From an uncultured Desulfobacter sp. (GTDB taxonomy: Bacteria > Desulfobacterota > Desulfobacteria > Desulfobacterales > Desulfobacteraceae): a DNA stretch of 64,000 bases. How positions within the stretch are numbered: position 1 is the first letter of the stretch; each line of letters starts with the position of its first letter. The stretch is from positions 2,480,001 to 2,544,000 of the forward strand of contig NZ_OY762929.1 in NCBI RefSeq assembly GCF_963666675.1, in the 5' to 3' direction. The translations under genes were made by a program, and so were the position numbers. The notes below the pieces were generated by a model that was given only the letters and a program-made list of their open reading frames with translations, did not search any database and was not told where the DNA came from. Shown here piece by piece: positions 9,097 to 18,069 of this stretch.

Positions 9097-9550
9097 AGGG
9101 TTGTCCTTTAGGGGTGTCCTTTTTTCCTTCGAAATTTGAAGGGTCAGTGGTGGCAGGAACGTTGTTGCCGGTTATTTCAATACCAGAGCTTGGTTTACAA
9201 GGCAATATGATAATTTTATTATACCGGCCATGGGCCGGACCGGTGCAGCAACAGCCGGAGGCAAATGCACAACGAAAGATTAAAATCGTTTGAAAATTTA
9301 TTTTAACTTTCGTATAAAATGATTGAAGCAACGTTTCTTATTTTATTCTAACATATTGAATCGAAAGTGTTTATTTGGGTGTTTGGGAATGGGTAAAAAC
9401 GCCTTGATAAAATCAAAGGCCTGTGATACTTTTCTTCATCTATTTGAATTTGAAACACGCATATAAGTAAGTAAATTTTTAATTTTTGGGTATGGATCAC
9501 GTATTTACGTACCATCAAATGTTTAGACGGGAATTTAAGGAGGATAACCT
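9097..9550. other. divergent intergenic region between plsB and a small membrane-protein gene
   Basis: It carries repeat copy C (9231-9320) and, to its right, AT-rich DNA leading to the strong ribosome site of the 9551 gene. Promoters for both directions must lie here, but I cannot pick convincing -35/-10 pairs. Frames within it that would encode proteins cross the repeat and show no family resemblance. Confidence 0.5.
9231..9320 (+). repeat. interspersed structured repeat, copy C (diverged)
   Basis: Stem 1 CGGCC-ATG-GGCCG is intact. The middle stem is changed (CCGG...GCCGG). The box reads GCACAACGAAAG. The tail hairpin GAAAG-A-TTAAAAT/ATTTTAA-CTTTC keeps the fold, with the same single-A bulge seen in copy A, but an AT-rich stem. 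It ends GTATAAAAT. Confidence 0.7.
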
Positions 9551-9754
9551 ATGAAAACGTTAATTGGCGGAGCTATTGCAGTTCTTCTCGGAGTTGTTGG
9601 TCTGGCTGTATGGTTTACTGAATTTTTGATGATTATTACCGGATGTATCCCTGTCATTCTTCTTTTGGCCGGCGGTTTCGCACTCTATCTTGGATTTGAC
9701 GAGTTGAAAGACTCTTGGAAAAATGACGAAGGCGCTGACGCTTCTGCCGATTAA
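9551..9754 (+). CDS. small two-helix membrane protein, unknown function
   Basis: 67 residues with a strong AAGGAGG site eight bases before ATG. Two hydrophobic helices (about 4-24 and 30-48) contain Gly-rich faces, and the C-terminus is acidic (KNDEGADASAD). I recognise no family with confidence. The two-helix, about 70-residue layout loosely recalls MamI-like and other tiny membrane proteins, but this is not evidence of function. It stands as a single gene closed by a strong terminator, with repeat C upstream. The ribosome site suggests it is well translated. Confidence 0.7.
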   Translation: MKTLIGGAIAVLLGVVGLAVWFTEFLMIITGCIPVILLLAGGFALYLGFDELKDSWKNDEGADASAD

Positions 9755-9827
9755 GGCAAGACTCCGCTTTAGGAAAAGCGCCGGATAAATTTGAATTACC
9801 GGATTTATCAGTCGATAGCACAGTATT

Positions 9828-9870
9828 AAAAAGGGGCCGTGATGAAAGATCACGACCCTTTTTGTTTTTT
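9828..9870. terminator. bidirectional intrinsic terminator
   Basis: The stem AAAAAGGG-CGTGAT pairs with ATCACG-CCCTTTTT around a short loop, followed by TTTTTGTTTTTT on the plus strand and by TTTTTAA on the minus strand. It sits between the small membrane-protein gene and the convergent NamZ gene, whose stop is at the edge of the T-run. Confidence 0.9.
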
Positions 9871-11053
9871 ATCTGTATATATAGAAAGGTTGTGACGCCT
9901 GCTTGAACGCCTGCAACGGAATCTGCCAGGTTTTTTCCAGTTCATGGAGGTCGTTCATATTCTTAACGTTTTCCCGCAAATCCCGGCTGCCTAAGATAAG
10001 GTCCATGGGCAGGCGCTCGAACTCATATTCATAGGGCGGTGCCTTGAACTCAAATTCGTTGGGATGGGCCCTTATGATTTCCTGTAATAAAATCAGAGAA
10101 TATAGATAGGGTTTGTATGCTTTTCTGTCTGTGACATGGATGTGAAAGCCTTTGCACATCCGGTTCTGCCATTTTCCCGATGTGGGCTGGAAACACAAAG
10201 GCCGCAGCACAATGCCTTGAAGACGCTCCTGTACCCGCTGCTTTAGGGTGTCAACTTCCACGAACGGTGCGCCGAACTGTTCAAAGGGCAGGGTGGTTCC
10301 CCGTCCTTCGGACAGATTGGTCCCTTCAAGGATGACCTGTCCGGGATACACCATGGCTGAAAGGGGTGTGGGCAGGTTCGGGGACGGCGGTATCCAGACC
10401 AATCCGGTATCCTGCCAGTACATGTCCCGGGTCCATCCCTGCATGGGAATGACGGTCAGGTCACAATTGATGTTCCGGGTCGCATTAAAGAAGGCGGCAA
10501 TTTCGCCTACGGTCATGCCGTGGCGCATGGGGATGGGAAAACGCCCGACAAATGAGGCATACGCTTCTTCAAGGACGTTACCCTCAATCTGTGCTCCGCC
10601 CACCGGATTGGGCCGGTCCAGAATCACCACGGATTTGCCGAGTGCCGCAGCCGTTTCAAGGCAGTAGGATATGGTATATATGAAGGTGTACACACGGGTG
10701 CCGACATCCTGAATATCGATGACCAGGGTGTCTATGTCGTCAAACATATCGGCGGTGGGGATTCTTGTTTCACTGTACAGGCTGAATACCGGTATGTTCA
10801 GATCCGGGTCCCTGAAATGCCCCGATTCAATCATATTGTCCTGCTTTTCCGCAAAAAAACCGTGCTGGGGGGAGAACAGGGCGTTCAACTGCCCGGGGTA
10901 ACACTTGGCGATAACGTCCTTTGCGTGTACAAATTGACGTGTTATTGAGGCGGGATTGCCCAAAAGGCCCAATCGCCTGCTTTTTAGACAACCAGGCGGG
11001 TTGTCCCAAAGGGTGTCTAATCCGGTTTTGACCCGTGGGGTATTTTTGTTCAA
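9869..11053 (-). CDS. namZ: exo-beta-N-acetylmuramidase NamZ / DUF1343 protein
   Basis: About 394 residues from a TTG at 11053, which has GGAG seven bases upstream; the frame stays open to another TTG at 11086 with no such site. DUF1343 hallmarks are LLGNPAS, SPQHGFF, DIQDVGTRVYTFIYT, LDRPNPVGG and PMRHGMTVGE. The characterised member NamZ of Bacillus subtilis removes MurNAc from the non-reducing end of peptidoglycan fragments. No signal peptide is visible in the chosen start, so it may act on fragments inside the cell, unlike the secreted B. subtilis enzyme. That would suit the MurU-AmgK-like fusion at 4755-6446. The family call is sure; cellular location is inferred. Confidence 0.82.
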   Translation of the reverse strand: MNKNTPRVKTGLDTLWDNPPGCLKSRRLGLLGNPASITRQFVHAKDVIAKCYPGQLNALFSPQHGFFAEKQDNMIESGHFRDPDLNIPVFSLYSETRIPTADMFDDIDTLVIDIQDVGTRVYTFIYTISYCLETAAALGKSVVILDRPNPVGGAQIEGNVLEEAYASFVGRFPIPMRHGMTVGEIAAFFNATRNINCDLTVIPMQGWTRDMYWQDTGLVWIPPSPNLPTPLSAMVYPGQVILEGTNLSEGRGTTLPFEQFGAPFVEVDTLKQRVQERLQGIVLRPLCFQPTSGKWQNRMCKGFHIHVTDRKAYKPYLYSLILLQEIIRAHPNEFEFKAPPYEYEFERLPMDLILGSRDLRENVKNMNDLHELEKTWQIPLQAFKQASQPFYIYR

Positions 11054-11170
11054 TTTTGGTCTCCAGTTAATTATGTACCAATTCAACTATCACAGGTATT
11101 GACAAAAATTCAAATCCTAACTAATTAGTACGGGTTTATCAAACCCGCAAATCAATGGAGTGCATCTTTC

Positions 11171-12262
11171 ATGTCGTTTTCAGTCAGTGAATCCGTAAAG
11201 GCCATAAAACCCTATGAGGCCGGCAAACCGTTAAGTGAGGTGGAGCGCGAGTATGGTATTACCAATGCGGTAAAGCTTGCCTCCAATGAAAATCCCTTTG
11301 GGTGTTCCCCCAAAGTGGCTGATGCCGTTTTGTCCAAATTGCCTGAAATGCACCGGTATCCTGAGCCGGTTCCTTTTACGCTGTGCCAATCACTTGCTGA
11401 AAAATACCATGTGGGGATGGAAAATCTGGTCATTGGAAACGGCTCCGATGATATCATTGCCCTGCTTGCCCATGGATTTTTAGACCCCGGGGAGCAAGCG
11501 GTGATGCCGCTGCCCTCCTTTCTGATGTATGAGATCAGTGTCAAGACCGCCAAGGGCGTTCCGGTGATGGTGCCGCTCCAGGATTTTTCCACCAACCTTG
11601 ACGGACTTGTCAAGGCGGTAACCCCCGAAACCAAACTGGTGTTTGTGACCAATCCGTTCAACCCCACCGGCGCCTCGATTACCACGGATGAATTTTTACG
11701 GTTCGCCGATCAGTTGCCGGAGAACGTGCTGATTGTTGTGGATGAGGCGTATATTGAATTTGTTCGCAGCGATTCGGTATATGACAGCTTGGCTGAACCA
11801 TTGGCGGATCCAAGAATTGTGACCATCCGAACGTTTTCCAAGGCATATGGTCTTGCCGGATTCCGCATCGGGTACGGGGTGATGGACCAGGCGGTTGCTG
11901 AAATTTTGAACCGTATACGCCAGCCTTTTAATGTGAACTCCCTTGCCCAGGCGGCGGCCCAGGCGGCGTTGCAGGATACGGACTTTTTATCCAAAACCCT
12001 TTCCGGCACCCACAAGGGCATTGATTTTCTAACCGAAAAATTTATCCAGGCAGGGTTTGGTGTGCTGCCCACCCAGGCCAACTTTCTGATGGTGGATGTA
12101 AAGACCGATTCCCGGGCGATTTGTGAAAAACTGCTTAGAAAAGGCGTGGTCGTGCGATCCCTGGCCTCCTATGGATACGACACCTTTCTTCGCATCAATG
12201 CCGGTACGGATCAAGAGAACCAAACGTGCGTGGAGGTACTGCTCGGTGCCGCAGGTAAATAA
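11171..12262 (+). CDS. hisC: histidinol-phosphate aminotransferase HisC
   Basis: 363 residues. A PLP enzyme of fold type I that transaminates imidazole-acetol phosphate to histidinol phosphate. Signs are ASNENPFG (residues 37-44), the GNGSDD phosphate loop (89-94), NPFNPTG (161-167), DEAYIEF (191-197), and the Schiff-base lysine K224 in TFSKAYGLAG with R232 after it. GGAG lies 10 bases before ATG 11171. It is followed 4 bp later by cmk, so the two are co-transcribed. No other his genes are nearby, so it may also serve aromatic amino acid transamination. Confidence 0.93.
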   Translation: MSFSVSESVKAIKPYEAGKPLSEVEREYGITNAVKLASNENPFGCSPKVADAVLSKLPEMHRYPEPVPFTLCQSLAEKYHVGMENLVIGNGSDDIIALLAHGFLDPGEQAVMPLPSFLMYEISVKTAKGVPVMVPLQDFSTNLDGLVKAVTPETKLVFVTNPFNPTGASITTDEFLRFADQLPENVLIVVDEAYIEFVRSDSVYDSLAEPLADPRIVTIRTFSKAYGLAGFRIGYGVMDQAVAEILNRIRQPFNVNSLAQAAAQAALQDTDFLSKTLSGTHKGIDFLTEKFIQAGFGVLPTQANFLMVDVKTDSRAICEKLLRKGVVVRSLASYGYDTFLRINAGTDQENQTCVEVLLGAAGK

Positions 12263-12266
12263 ATTG

Positions 12267-12926
12267 ATGAATCACCGAATTGTTACCATTGACGGGCCGG
12301 CCGGAGCCGGCAAAACAACTGTTTCAAAGGCCCTTGCCGGGGAACTTGGCTGTGTGTATGTGGATACAGGCGCACTGTACAGGGCCGTTGCCTATGAAAT
12401 CCGGAACAGTAAGGTTGACTGGAAGGATAGCGGGCGGCTTGAATCGTTTCTTGCCGGTCTTGATCTTGATTTTGTCATGGACGGCCGGGAACCTGTGCTG
12501 ACGTCATCGGGTCGGGATATCGGCGCGTTTATCCGCACCCCTGAGATCACCATGCTGGCCTCGGCCACATCGGCTGTTCCCCAGGTGCGAAAGGCGCTGC
12601 TGGGGATTCAAAAATTCATAGCCGGGGAACGGGATGCCGTGTTCGAAGGCCGGGATATGGGGACGGCTGTGTTCCCCAATGCACCATTCAAGTTTTTTTT
12701 GACCGCCGACGTTAATGTGCGTGCCCGAAGGCGATTTGAGGAATCCGATAAATCCGGGGTTTCGTTGGAAAAAATTCTCGAAGATATGGTCAAGCGGGAT
12801 GCGGACGATACCCGGCGTGAGATCTCTCCATTGAAGCCGGCCCCGGATGCCGTGCGCATAGATGCCACTGAATTAGACGTCCTTCAGGTGGTTGAAAAAA
12901 TGAAACGCATCGTCATGAATCTTTAA
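12267..12926 (+). CDS. cmk: cytidylate kinase Cmk
   Basis: 219 residues, from ATG 12267 just after the hisC stop; an in-frame extension upstream lies wholly inside hisC and is rejected. Cmk phosphorylates (d)CMP with ATP. It shows the P-loop GPAGAGKTT (10-18), VDTGALYRAVA, the Cmk-specific insert region, EGRDMGT and RRFEE/RDADDTRR lid arginines. It lies in the order cmk-rpsA, which is widely conserved in proteobacteria. Confidence 0.94.
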   Translation: MNHRIVTIDGPAGAGKTTVSKALAGELGCVYVDTGALYRAVAYEIRNSKVDWKDSGRLESFLAGLDLDFVMDGREPVLTSSGRDIGAFIRTPEITMLASATSAVPQVRKALLGIQKFIAGERDAVFEGRDMGTAVFPNAPFKFFLTADVNVRARRRFEESDKSGVSLEKILEDMVKRDADDTRREISPLKPAPDAVRIDATELDVLQVVEKMKRIVMNL

Positions 12927-12942
12927 AAAGTTATGGAAATTC

Positions 12943-12971
12943 TTGATTTTTCTTTTTTTCATTGGTATAAG
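12943..12971 (+). promoter_or_regulatory. putative sigma-70 promoter for rpsA
   Basis: TTGATT (12943-12948), a 17-base T-rich spacer, then TATAAG (12966-12971), 82 bases before the rpsA ATG. The spacing is ideal and both boxes are close to consensus. It would give rpsA its own transcription apart from hisC-cmk. Confidence 0.5.
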
Positions 12972-13052
12972 ACCCAATTGTACTCGTCTTCTGCCATCTT
13001 TTCCTTATGATTCAAAGGCGGGTAACATCATCGATTAGGGGGATTAATATTA

Positions 13053-14852
13053 ATGAACAACATTGCTGAAGAAAACGAAAACGAAAACCAAAACATGAAT
13101 CAAGAATTAGAGACCCAAAACGAAGAAGTACAAGAGTCCGAAATCGAACTCACCGGAGAAGAGACCATGGAAGAACTGCTGGATATCTATGATTCCAGCT
13201 TAAGTAAATTTGAAGAGGGACAGGTTGTCACCGGAACTGTGATCTCCGTCGGCAGGGAAACGGTCCTTGTTGATGTGGGATACAAATCCGAAGGGCAGAT
13301 CTCTATTCATGAATTCATTGGTGAGGACGGCAATGTCAGCGTCAACGTCGGCGACGAGTTTGAGGTAATGATTGAAGTCTGGGATGAAGAAGAAGAGACG
13401 GTTCTTCTCTCCCGTGACAAAGCCAAAAAGGTTAAAGTTTGGGATGCCATCAAAGACATCTACGACGATGACGGTACCATTGAGGGTGTCATCACCAGTC
13501 GTGTTAAAGGCGGCTTTTCCGTTGATATCGGACTGCAGGCCTTTTTGCCCGGATCCCAGGCGGATCTGCGACCCATTCGCAACATGGATGAGATGGTCGG
13601 CCAGACATATACCTTTAAAATTCTCAAGTACAACAAGAAAAGAAACAACATTGTACTGTCACGCCGGGTATTGCTTGAAACCGAAAGAGAGAAAATGCGC
13701 AGTGCCACCCTGTCTGCCATTGAAAACGACAAAGTCATGGAAGGTATTGTTAAAAACATTACCGAGTACGGTGTCTTTGTTGATCTGGGCGGCGTTGACG
13801 GACTTCTTCATATTACCGATATTTCCTGGGGCCGGGTTAAACATCCCTCTGAACTGTTCTCCGTTGGCGATCAGATCAATGTGAAAATCCTCTCCTTCGA
13901 TTTTGAGAAGGAACGGGTTTCCCTGGGTATGAAACAGCTGACACCCGATCCCTGGACAACTGCTGCTGAAAAATATCCCACCGGTTCCAAGATTGAAGGC
14001 CGTGTGGTCAGCCTGACCGATTACGGCGCATTCATTGAGCTTGAAGAGGGCGTTGAAGGTCTTATCCACGTTTCTGAAATGTCCTGGACCCGTAAAATCC
14101 GTCACCCATCCCAGATGGTTGCCGTGGGCGAACAGGTTGAGGCCGTTGTTCTGGATCTTAAACCTGAAAACCGCAGGATCTCCCTGGGTATCAAACAGAC
14201 CGTTGAAAATCCCTGGGAAGTTATCTCCCAGAAATATCCGGTGGGCACCATCATTGAAGGAAAAATCAAGAACATTACCGAATTTGGTCTGTTCATCGGC
14301 ATTGATGACGACATTGACGGTCTGGTTCACATCTCTGATATTTCCTGGACCAAACGGATTAAGCACCCTTCTGAAATTTATAAGAAAAACGATACCATCC
14401 AGGCCGTTGTACTTGATATCGACAAAGCCAATGAAAGATTCTCCCTGGGCATCAAACAGACCCAGGTCGATCCCTGGGAAACCGTTGCCGAACGTTATGA
14501 CGTGGGCAAGGAAATTTCCGGTGTCATCACAAATCTCACCGATTTCGGCGTATTTGTAGAGCTTGAGGAAGGTATCGAAGGGCTGGTTCATGTATCTGAA
14601 ATCAGCAAAGAAAATATCAAGAGCCCCAAAGAGCATTACCAGATTGGCGAAACCATTACTGCCAAGGTGATGAACATTAATTCCGATGAAAGACGGATCG
14701 GGCTTTCCATCAAACGTCTGGACGAAGACGATGATGATAGATATCTTGAAGAAATTGCAAAAAGTTCCAAACCTGCTGCCTCCGCATTCGGAGAGATGCT
14801 GAGAAACAACATCCAGGAAAAACTGGAAGCGGAGAAAAAAGAGAACGAATAG
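13053..14852 (+). CDS. rpsA: 30S ribosomal protein S1
   Basis: 599 residues with six S1/OB domains of about 85 residues from about residue 55 to 580. The last four are highly similar to each other (repeated FVDLGGVDGLLHITDISW or IELEEGVEGLIHVSEMSW units). It binds mRNA on the small subunit to help initiation. The acidic N-terminal tail of about 45 residues, rich in Glu/Asn/Gln, is longer than in E. coli S1 (557 residues). It has its own promoter and terminator. Confidence 0.96.
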   Translation: MNNIAEENENENQNMNQELETQNEEVQESEIELTGEETMEELLDIYDSSLSKFEEGQVVTGTVISVGRETVLVDVGYKSEGQISIHEFIGEDGNVSVNVGDEFEVMIEVWDEEEETVLLSRDKAKKVKVWDAIKDIYDDDGTIEGVITSRVKGGFSVDIGLQAFLPGSQADLRPIRNMDEMVGQTYTFKILKYNKKRNNIVLSRRVLLETEREKMRSATLSAIENDKVMEGIVKNITEYGVFVDLGGVDGLLHITDISWGRVKHPSELFSVGDQINVKILSFDFEKERVSLGMKQLTPDPWTTAAEKYPTGSKIEGRVVSLTDYGAFIELEEGVEGLIHVSEMSWTRKIRHPSQMVAVGEQVEAVVLDLKPENRRISLGIKQTVENPWEVISQKYPVGTIIEGKIKNITEFGLFIGIDDDIDGLVHISDISWTKRIKHPSEIYKKNDTIQAVVLDIDKANERFSLGIKQTQVDPWETVAERYDVGKEISGVITNLTDFGVFVELEEGIEGLVHVSEISKENIKSPKEHYQIGETITAKVMNINSDERRIGLSIKRLDEDDDDRYLEEIAKSSKPAASAFGEMLRNNIQEKLEAEKKENE

Positions 14853-14900
14853 TTTCTTTCGTCTGACAGACCGCAGCAGTGCTGTAGTTTTCTGAAATTT

Positions 14901-14942
14901 AAAGGCCGGACTGATCCTTGAACAGGATATCCGGCCTTTTTT
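14901..14942 (+). terminator. intrinsic terminator of rpsA
   Basis: AAAGGCCGGA/TCCGGCCTTT outer stem with an inner ATCCT/AGGAT stem, then a seven-T run, 48 bp after the rpsA stop. Confidence 0.92.
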
Positions 14943-15083
14943 CGTTGCAACCGATGAATTGAGATGTTATCAAATCTTGATCCGTGTTCATTTTAAATTA
15001 AATGTATACGAGCAGAAACAGGGCGCCCGTCCCGTAGTCACAAACCATACTTTCCAATTAAAAAAATTGAGGAAAAATTCGTT

Positions 15084-15983
15084 ATGTTTTCAAGACGCCA
15101 TCCCTTTTTATTTTTCATTTGTGTTATTTGTGCCTGTTTTACCTTTGGCCTGATTGCCGTGTCCGGCATTGCTGCCGTCGGTGCTTTTGCCGTGAAAAGT
15201 AGCATCGGCGGTGCCATGTCTCCTGCGGGCAATATCGGCGTGGTTGAGGTGACAGGGCCAATTATCTCTTCCAAGGGGGTTATACAAGATCTTAAAGCCT
15301 TCATGGACGATGACGCAGTTAAGGCCATTGTTTTAAGGGTTGACAGTCCCGGCGGCGGAATCGGGCCTTCCCAGGAAATTTACCGGGAACTGATGAAGTT
15401 CCGGGATGCAAAGCCCGTGATCGCATCCATGGGATCTGTTGCCGCATCCGGGGGGTATTATATTGCCTGCGCCACCCAGGGTATTGTTGCAAATTCAGGA
15501 ACGATAACCGGCTCCATCGGCGTGATCATGGAGTATGCCAATATTGAACAGATTGCCCAGAAAATAGGCATCTCTCCTGTGGTTATAAAAAGCGGTGAGT
15601 ATAAAGATATGGGCTCCCCCATGAGAACTCTCAAGGAGAGTGAAAAACAGCTGTTTCAGAATCTTGTGGATGAGTTGCACGCCCAGTTTGTGTCCGATGC
15701 GGCCACTGCCAGAAATATGGAAACCGGTGCCATGGCCAAACTGGCCGACGGCAGGGTGTATACCGGCCAGGCCGCCATGAAACTTAAACTGGTTGACCGT
15801 ATCGGAAATATGGATGATGCGGTGCAGTGGGCCGGACAGATGGCCGGCATTGAAGGGGAGCTGGTCCCGGTTTATCCCAAGGCCGATACCATGACACTGT
15901 TTAAAAAGCTGGCTGAAACCGTGTTCCAGGACGTTAATCTGGGAACCGGACTATCCAGGCAGTTCGGGTATGCTTTCAATTAA
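15084..15983 (+). CDS. sppA: signal peptide peptidase SppA (short form)
   Basis: 299 residues, the half-length form found in many bacteria (E. coli SppA is 618). An N-terminal membrane anchor is at about 8-36, with the catalytic domain outside the membrane. The Ser-Lys dyad is visible: S122 in SVAASGGYY and K174 in SGEYKDMGSP. It degrades cleaved signal peptides. GAGGAA lies 10 bases before ATG. The order rpsA-sppA is common; a strong terminator separates them, so it needs its own promoter in 14943-15083. Confidence 0.92.
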   Translation: MFSRRHPFLFFICVICACFTFGLIAVSGIAAVGAFAVKSSIGGAMSPAGNIGVVEVTGPIISSKGVIQDLKAFMDDDAVKAIVLRVDSPGGGIGPSQEIYRELMKFRDAKPVIASMGSVAASGGYYIACATQGIVANSGTITGSIGVIMEYANIEQIAQKIGISPVVIKSGEYKDMGSPMRTLKESEKQLFQNLVDELHAQFVSDAATARNMETGAMAKLADGRVYTGQAAMKLKLVDRIGNMDDAVQWAGQMAGIEGELVPVYPKADTMTLFKKLAETVFQDVNLGTGLSRQFGYAFN

Positions 15984-15993
15984 ATTGTGGTGT

Positions 15994-16602
15994 CTACTCA
16001 AACAGGTCCACTTCGCCGGCACCATGCCTGATGACTACGGGTTCATCTTCAACCAGTGAGATCACCGAAGAGGGCGTGTTGGGTACGGGGCCGCCATCCA
16101 GGACCATATCCAGTCTTGCATCAAAATAATCATTGAGCAGGGAGGCATCTTCAAACACCTCTCCGTCAGGGGCCGTGGCCGAGGTCGAGATAATGGGGTT
16201 GCCAAGCTCTAGGGCAAGGGCCAGGGCGATTTGATTGGCCGGGACCCTGATGCCGGCGGTTTTTCTTTTGGTCAGCATGATTTTGGGCACCATCTTTGAA
16301 CCGGGCAGAATAAAGGTATAAGGTCCCGGCAGTAAACGCTTCATGTGGCGATAGGCGATATTTGACACCTTGGCGTATTGGGAGATGTTTTTCAGGTCCG
16401 GACAGATAAAGCTGAACGGCTTGGATTTGTCCCGTTGTTTGAGGAGGTAGATTTTTTCGATGGCCTTTTTATTCATGATATCACAGCCGATACCGTAAAA
16501 TGTGTCTGTGGGGTATGCAATGATACCGCCTTTTCTGAGACAAGCCACAGCCATGGATATGATTCGGGCTTGGGGAGTCTGGGGATTCACATTATTTAAC
16601 AT
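15994..16602 (-). CDS. YrdC/Sua5/YciO-family threonylcarbamoyl-AMP synthase-like protein
   Basis: 202 residues from ATG 16602, with GGAGG seven bases upstream; a longer in-frame ATG at 16626 puts that site inside the gene and is less likely. The YrdC fold is shown by GGIIAYPTDTFYGIGCD, KQRDKSKPFSFICPD, LPGPYTFIL, GIRVPANQ and PIISTSA. Sua5/TsaC make threonylcarbamoyl-AMP for t6A37 of tRNA. This sequence looks closer to the YciO branch, whose role is less clear. It faces sppA convergently with an 10-bp gap. Confidence 0.82.
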   Translation of the reverse strand: MLNNVNPQTPQARIISMAVACLRKGGIIAYPTDTFYGIGCDIMNKKAIEKIYLLKQRDKSKPFSFICPDLKNISQYAKVSNIAYRHMKRLLPGPYTFILPGSKMVPKIMLTKRKTAGIRVPANQIALALALELGNPIISTSATAPDGEVFEDASLLNDYFDARLDMVLDGGPVPNTPSSVISLVEDEPVVIRHGAGEVDLFE

Positions 16603-16674
16603 CAGCTTGCCTCCAAAAAACACCATTGGTTTGATCGTATCTGAAATTTCATTTTTTCAACTCAAAAGTTATGC

Positions 16675-17757
16675 TTAATCACCAAAGCAGATGCCAAGGG
16701 TTCTGGCCGTCTGGATGAGCTCGCCGTCGGGGTCCACGCTGCGTATTCTGTTTACGGCATCTTTTAAATGCACGCTTCCCATCATGCCGCTGGGTTTAAG
16801 TGCCACCATTTTGCCGAAATTTGCCTTTGCCGCCATATGCACCGCCTGGACACCGAAGCGGGTGCATAACTGTCTGTCCCAGTGGGTTGGCTGGCCGCCG
16901 CGCTGGAGATGGCCGAGGACCACACACCGGCTCTCTTTGCCGGTTATATCCTGGATTTTTTCGGCAAGCAGGTAGCCAATGCCGCCAAGGCGCACTTCCC
17001 TGTCCGTGGTCTCGTTGTCCGACACCACCATGGTGTCATCTATCTTTGCGCCTTCGGCCACAATAACAATGGTGAATAATTTGCCTGTGGCCTCCCGGGC
17101 CCTGATTTTTTTCTCTATGGCCTGCAGGTTAAATTTTATCTCAGGAATCAAAATAACATCCGCGCCCCCGGCAAGGCCGGCATAGGCGGCAATCCATCCG
17201 GCATACCGCCCCATGACCTCAAGGACCATGACCCGGTTATGGCTTTGGGCCGTTGAATGAAGGCGGTCAAGGGCATCCACGGCACAGGCTACGGCCGTGT
17301 CAAATCCAAAGGTCTGCTGGGTGGCATCCAGGTCATTGTCGATGGTTTTGGGTACACCGATGATCGGCAATCCGAATTCATGCATCTGCAGGGCTGTGGT
17401 CAAGGTGCCGTCCCCGCCGATCACCACAAGTGCGTTCAGCCCCAATGCTTCAACGGTCTGCAGGACCTGGGTCATCAGCTCCTCTGGTATTTTCCGTGTT
17501 TCACCCTCACCGGTTTTGGATGAAAATCTGCCGGAATTGGCCGTGCCGAGAATGGTGCCGCCCCGAATAAGAAGCCCGTCCATATCCCGGACGGTGAGGG
17601 GGTCTGCCTGGACCGGTGTCAACAGCCCGTCAAAACCGCCTCGTATGCCTATGGTGGTAAATCCCTGTATATCGCCGGCCTTTACAATGGCCCGAATCAC
17701 CGCATTCAGCCCGGGACAGTCCCCGCCGCCTGTTACCACACCAATTTTTTTACCCAT
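16675..17757 (-). CDS. pfkA: 6-phosphofructokinase
   Basis: 360 residues. It phosphorylates fructose-6-phosphate. Motifs are GVVTGGGDCPGLNAVIR (6-22), GGTILGTANSGRF (66-78), GGDGT (114-118), PKTIDND (136-142), EVMGRYAGWIA and a C-terminal HLQRGG. The donor is hinted by two positions: Gly in GGDGT, as in ATP enzymes, and Lys in PKTIDND, as in PPi enzymes and trypanosome/plant ATP enzymes. I lean to ATP. It is larger than E. coli PfkA (320). Confidence 0.9.
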   Translation of the reverse strand: MGKKIGVVTGGGDCPGLNAVIRAIVKAGDIQGFTTIGIRGGFDGLLTPVQADPLTVRDMDGLLIRGGTILGTANSGRFSSKTGEGETRKIPEELMTQVLQTVEALGLNALVVIGGDGTLTTALQMHEFGLPIIGVPKTIDNDLDATQQTFGFDTAVACAVDALDRLHSTAQSHNRVMVLEVMGRYAGWIAAYAGLAGGADVILIPEIKFNLQAIEKKIRAREATGKLFTIVIVAEGAKIDDTMVVSDNETTDREVRLGGIGYLLAEKIQDITGKESRCVVLGHLQRGGQPTHWDRQLCTRFGVQAVHMAAKANFGKMVALKPSGMMGSVHLKDAVNRIRSVDPDGELIQTARTLGICFGD

Positions 17758-18069
17758 TCTTTGATCCTCATTAATGGGGTATATATCCCGCGTTTGAATT
17801 TATGTGGTTGAATTTGCCTCACGCTGCTATATCAGATAATCGGTAACGAAACAAATTAATTACACCCAAAAAAATTTAATTAAATGACTTTTATGTAAAT
17901 TTCTGCCCGGAATGATCTTGTAAAAAGCTCCTGATTTTGGTAAAAGGACTTGTTTATATACTTTTGCTAAGAAAAATTATTGGCCAGCCTTTTCACCCAC
18001 CTTTTTATGACGTGACGGCTGGCCTTTAAAGTATAAATAAACACCTTTCCTTTCTGGAGGCCTTATATT
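17758..18069. other. divergent intergenic region between pfkA and guaB
   Basis: AT-rich region that must hold promoters for both genes. The right half carries the hairpin listed at 17982-18024. Nothing else is recognised. Confidence 0.5.
17982..18024 (+). promoter_or_regulatory. leader hairpin upstream of guaB
   Basis: A perfect 8-bp inverted repeat GGCCAGCC (17982-17989) / GGCTGGCC (18017-18024) with a 27-base loop, followed by TTTAAAG, 45 bp before the guaB ATG. It could be an attenuator-like structure, a terminator of an upstream transcript, or an operator. The weak T-run argues against an efficient terminator. Confidence 0.5.

Noticed and set aside
9083..9331. Minus-strand frame covering repeat C
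   Set aside because: It crosses the structured repeat, overlaps the plsB start, and shows no family signal.
13659..14636. 325-codon frame antisense to rpsA
   Set aside because: Mirror of the repetitive, codon-biased S1 sequence; rpsA is unambiguous.
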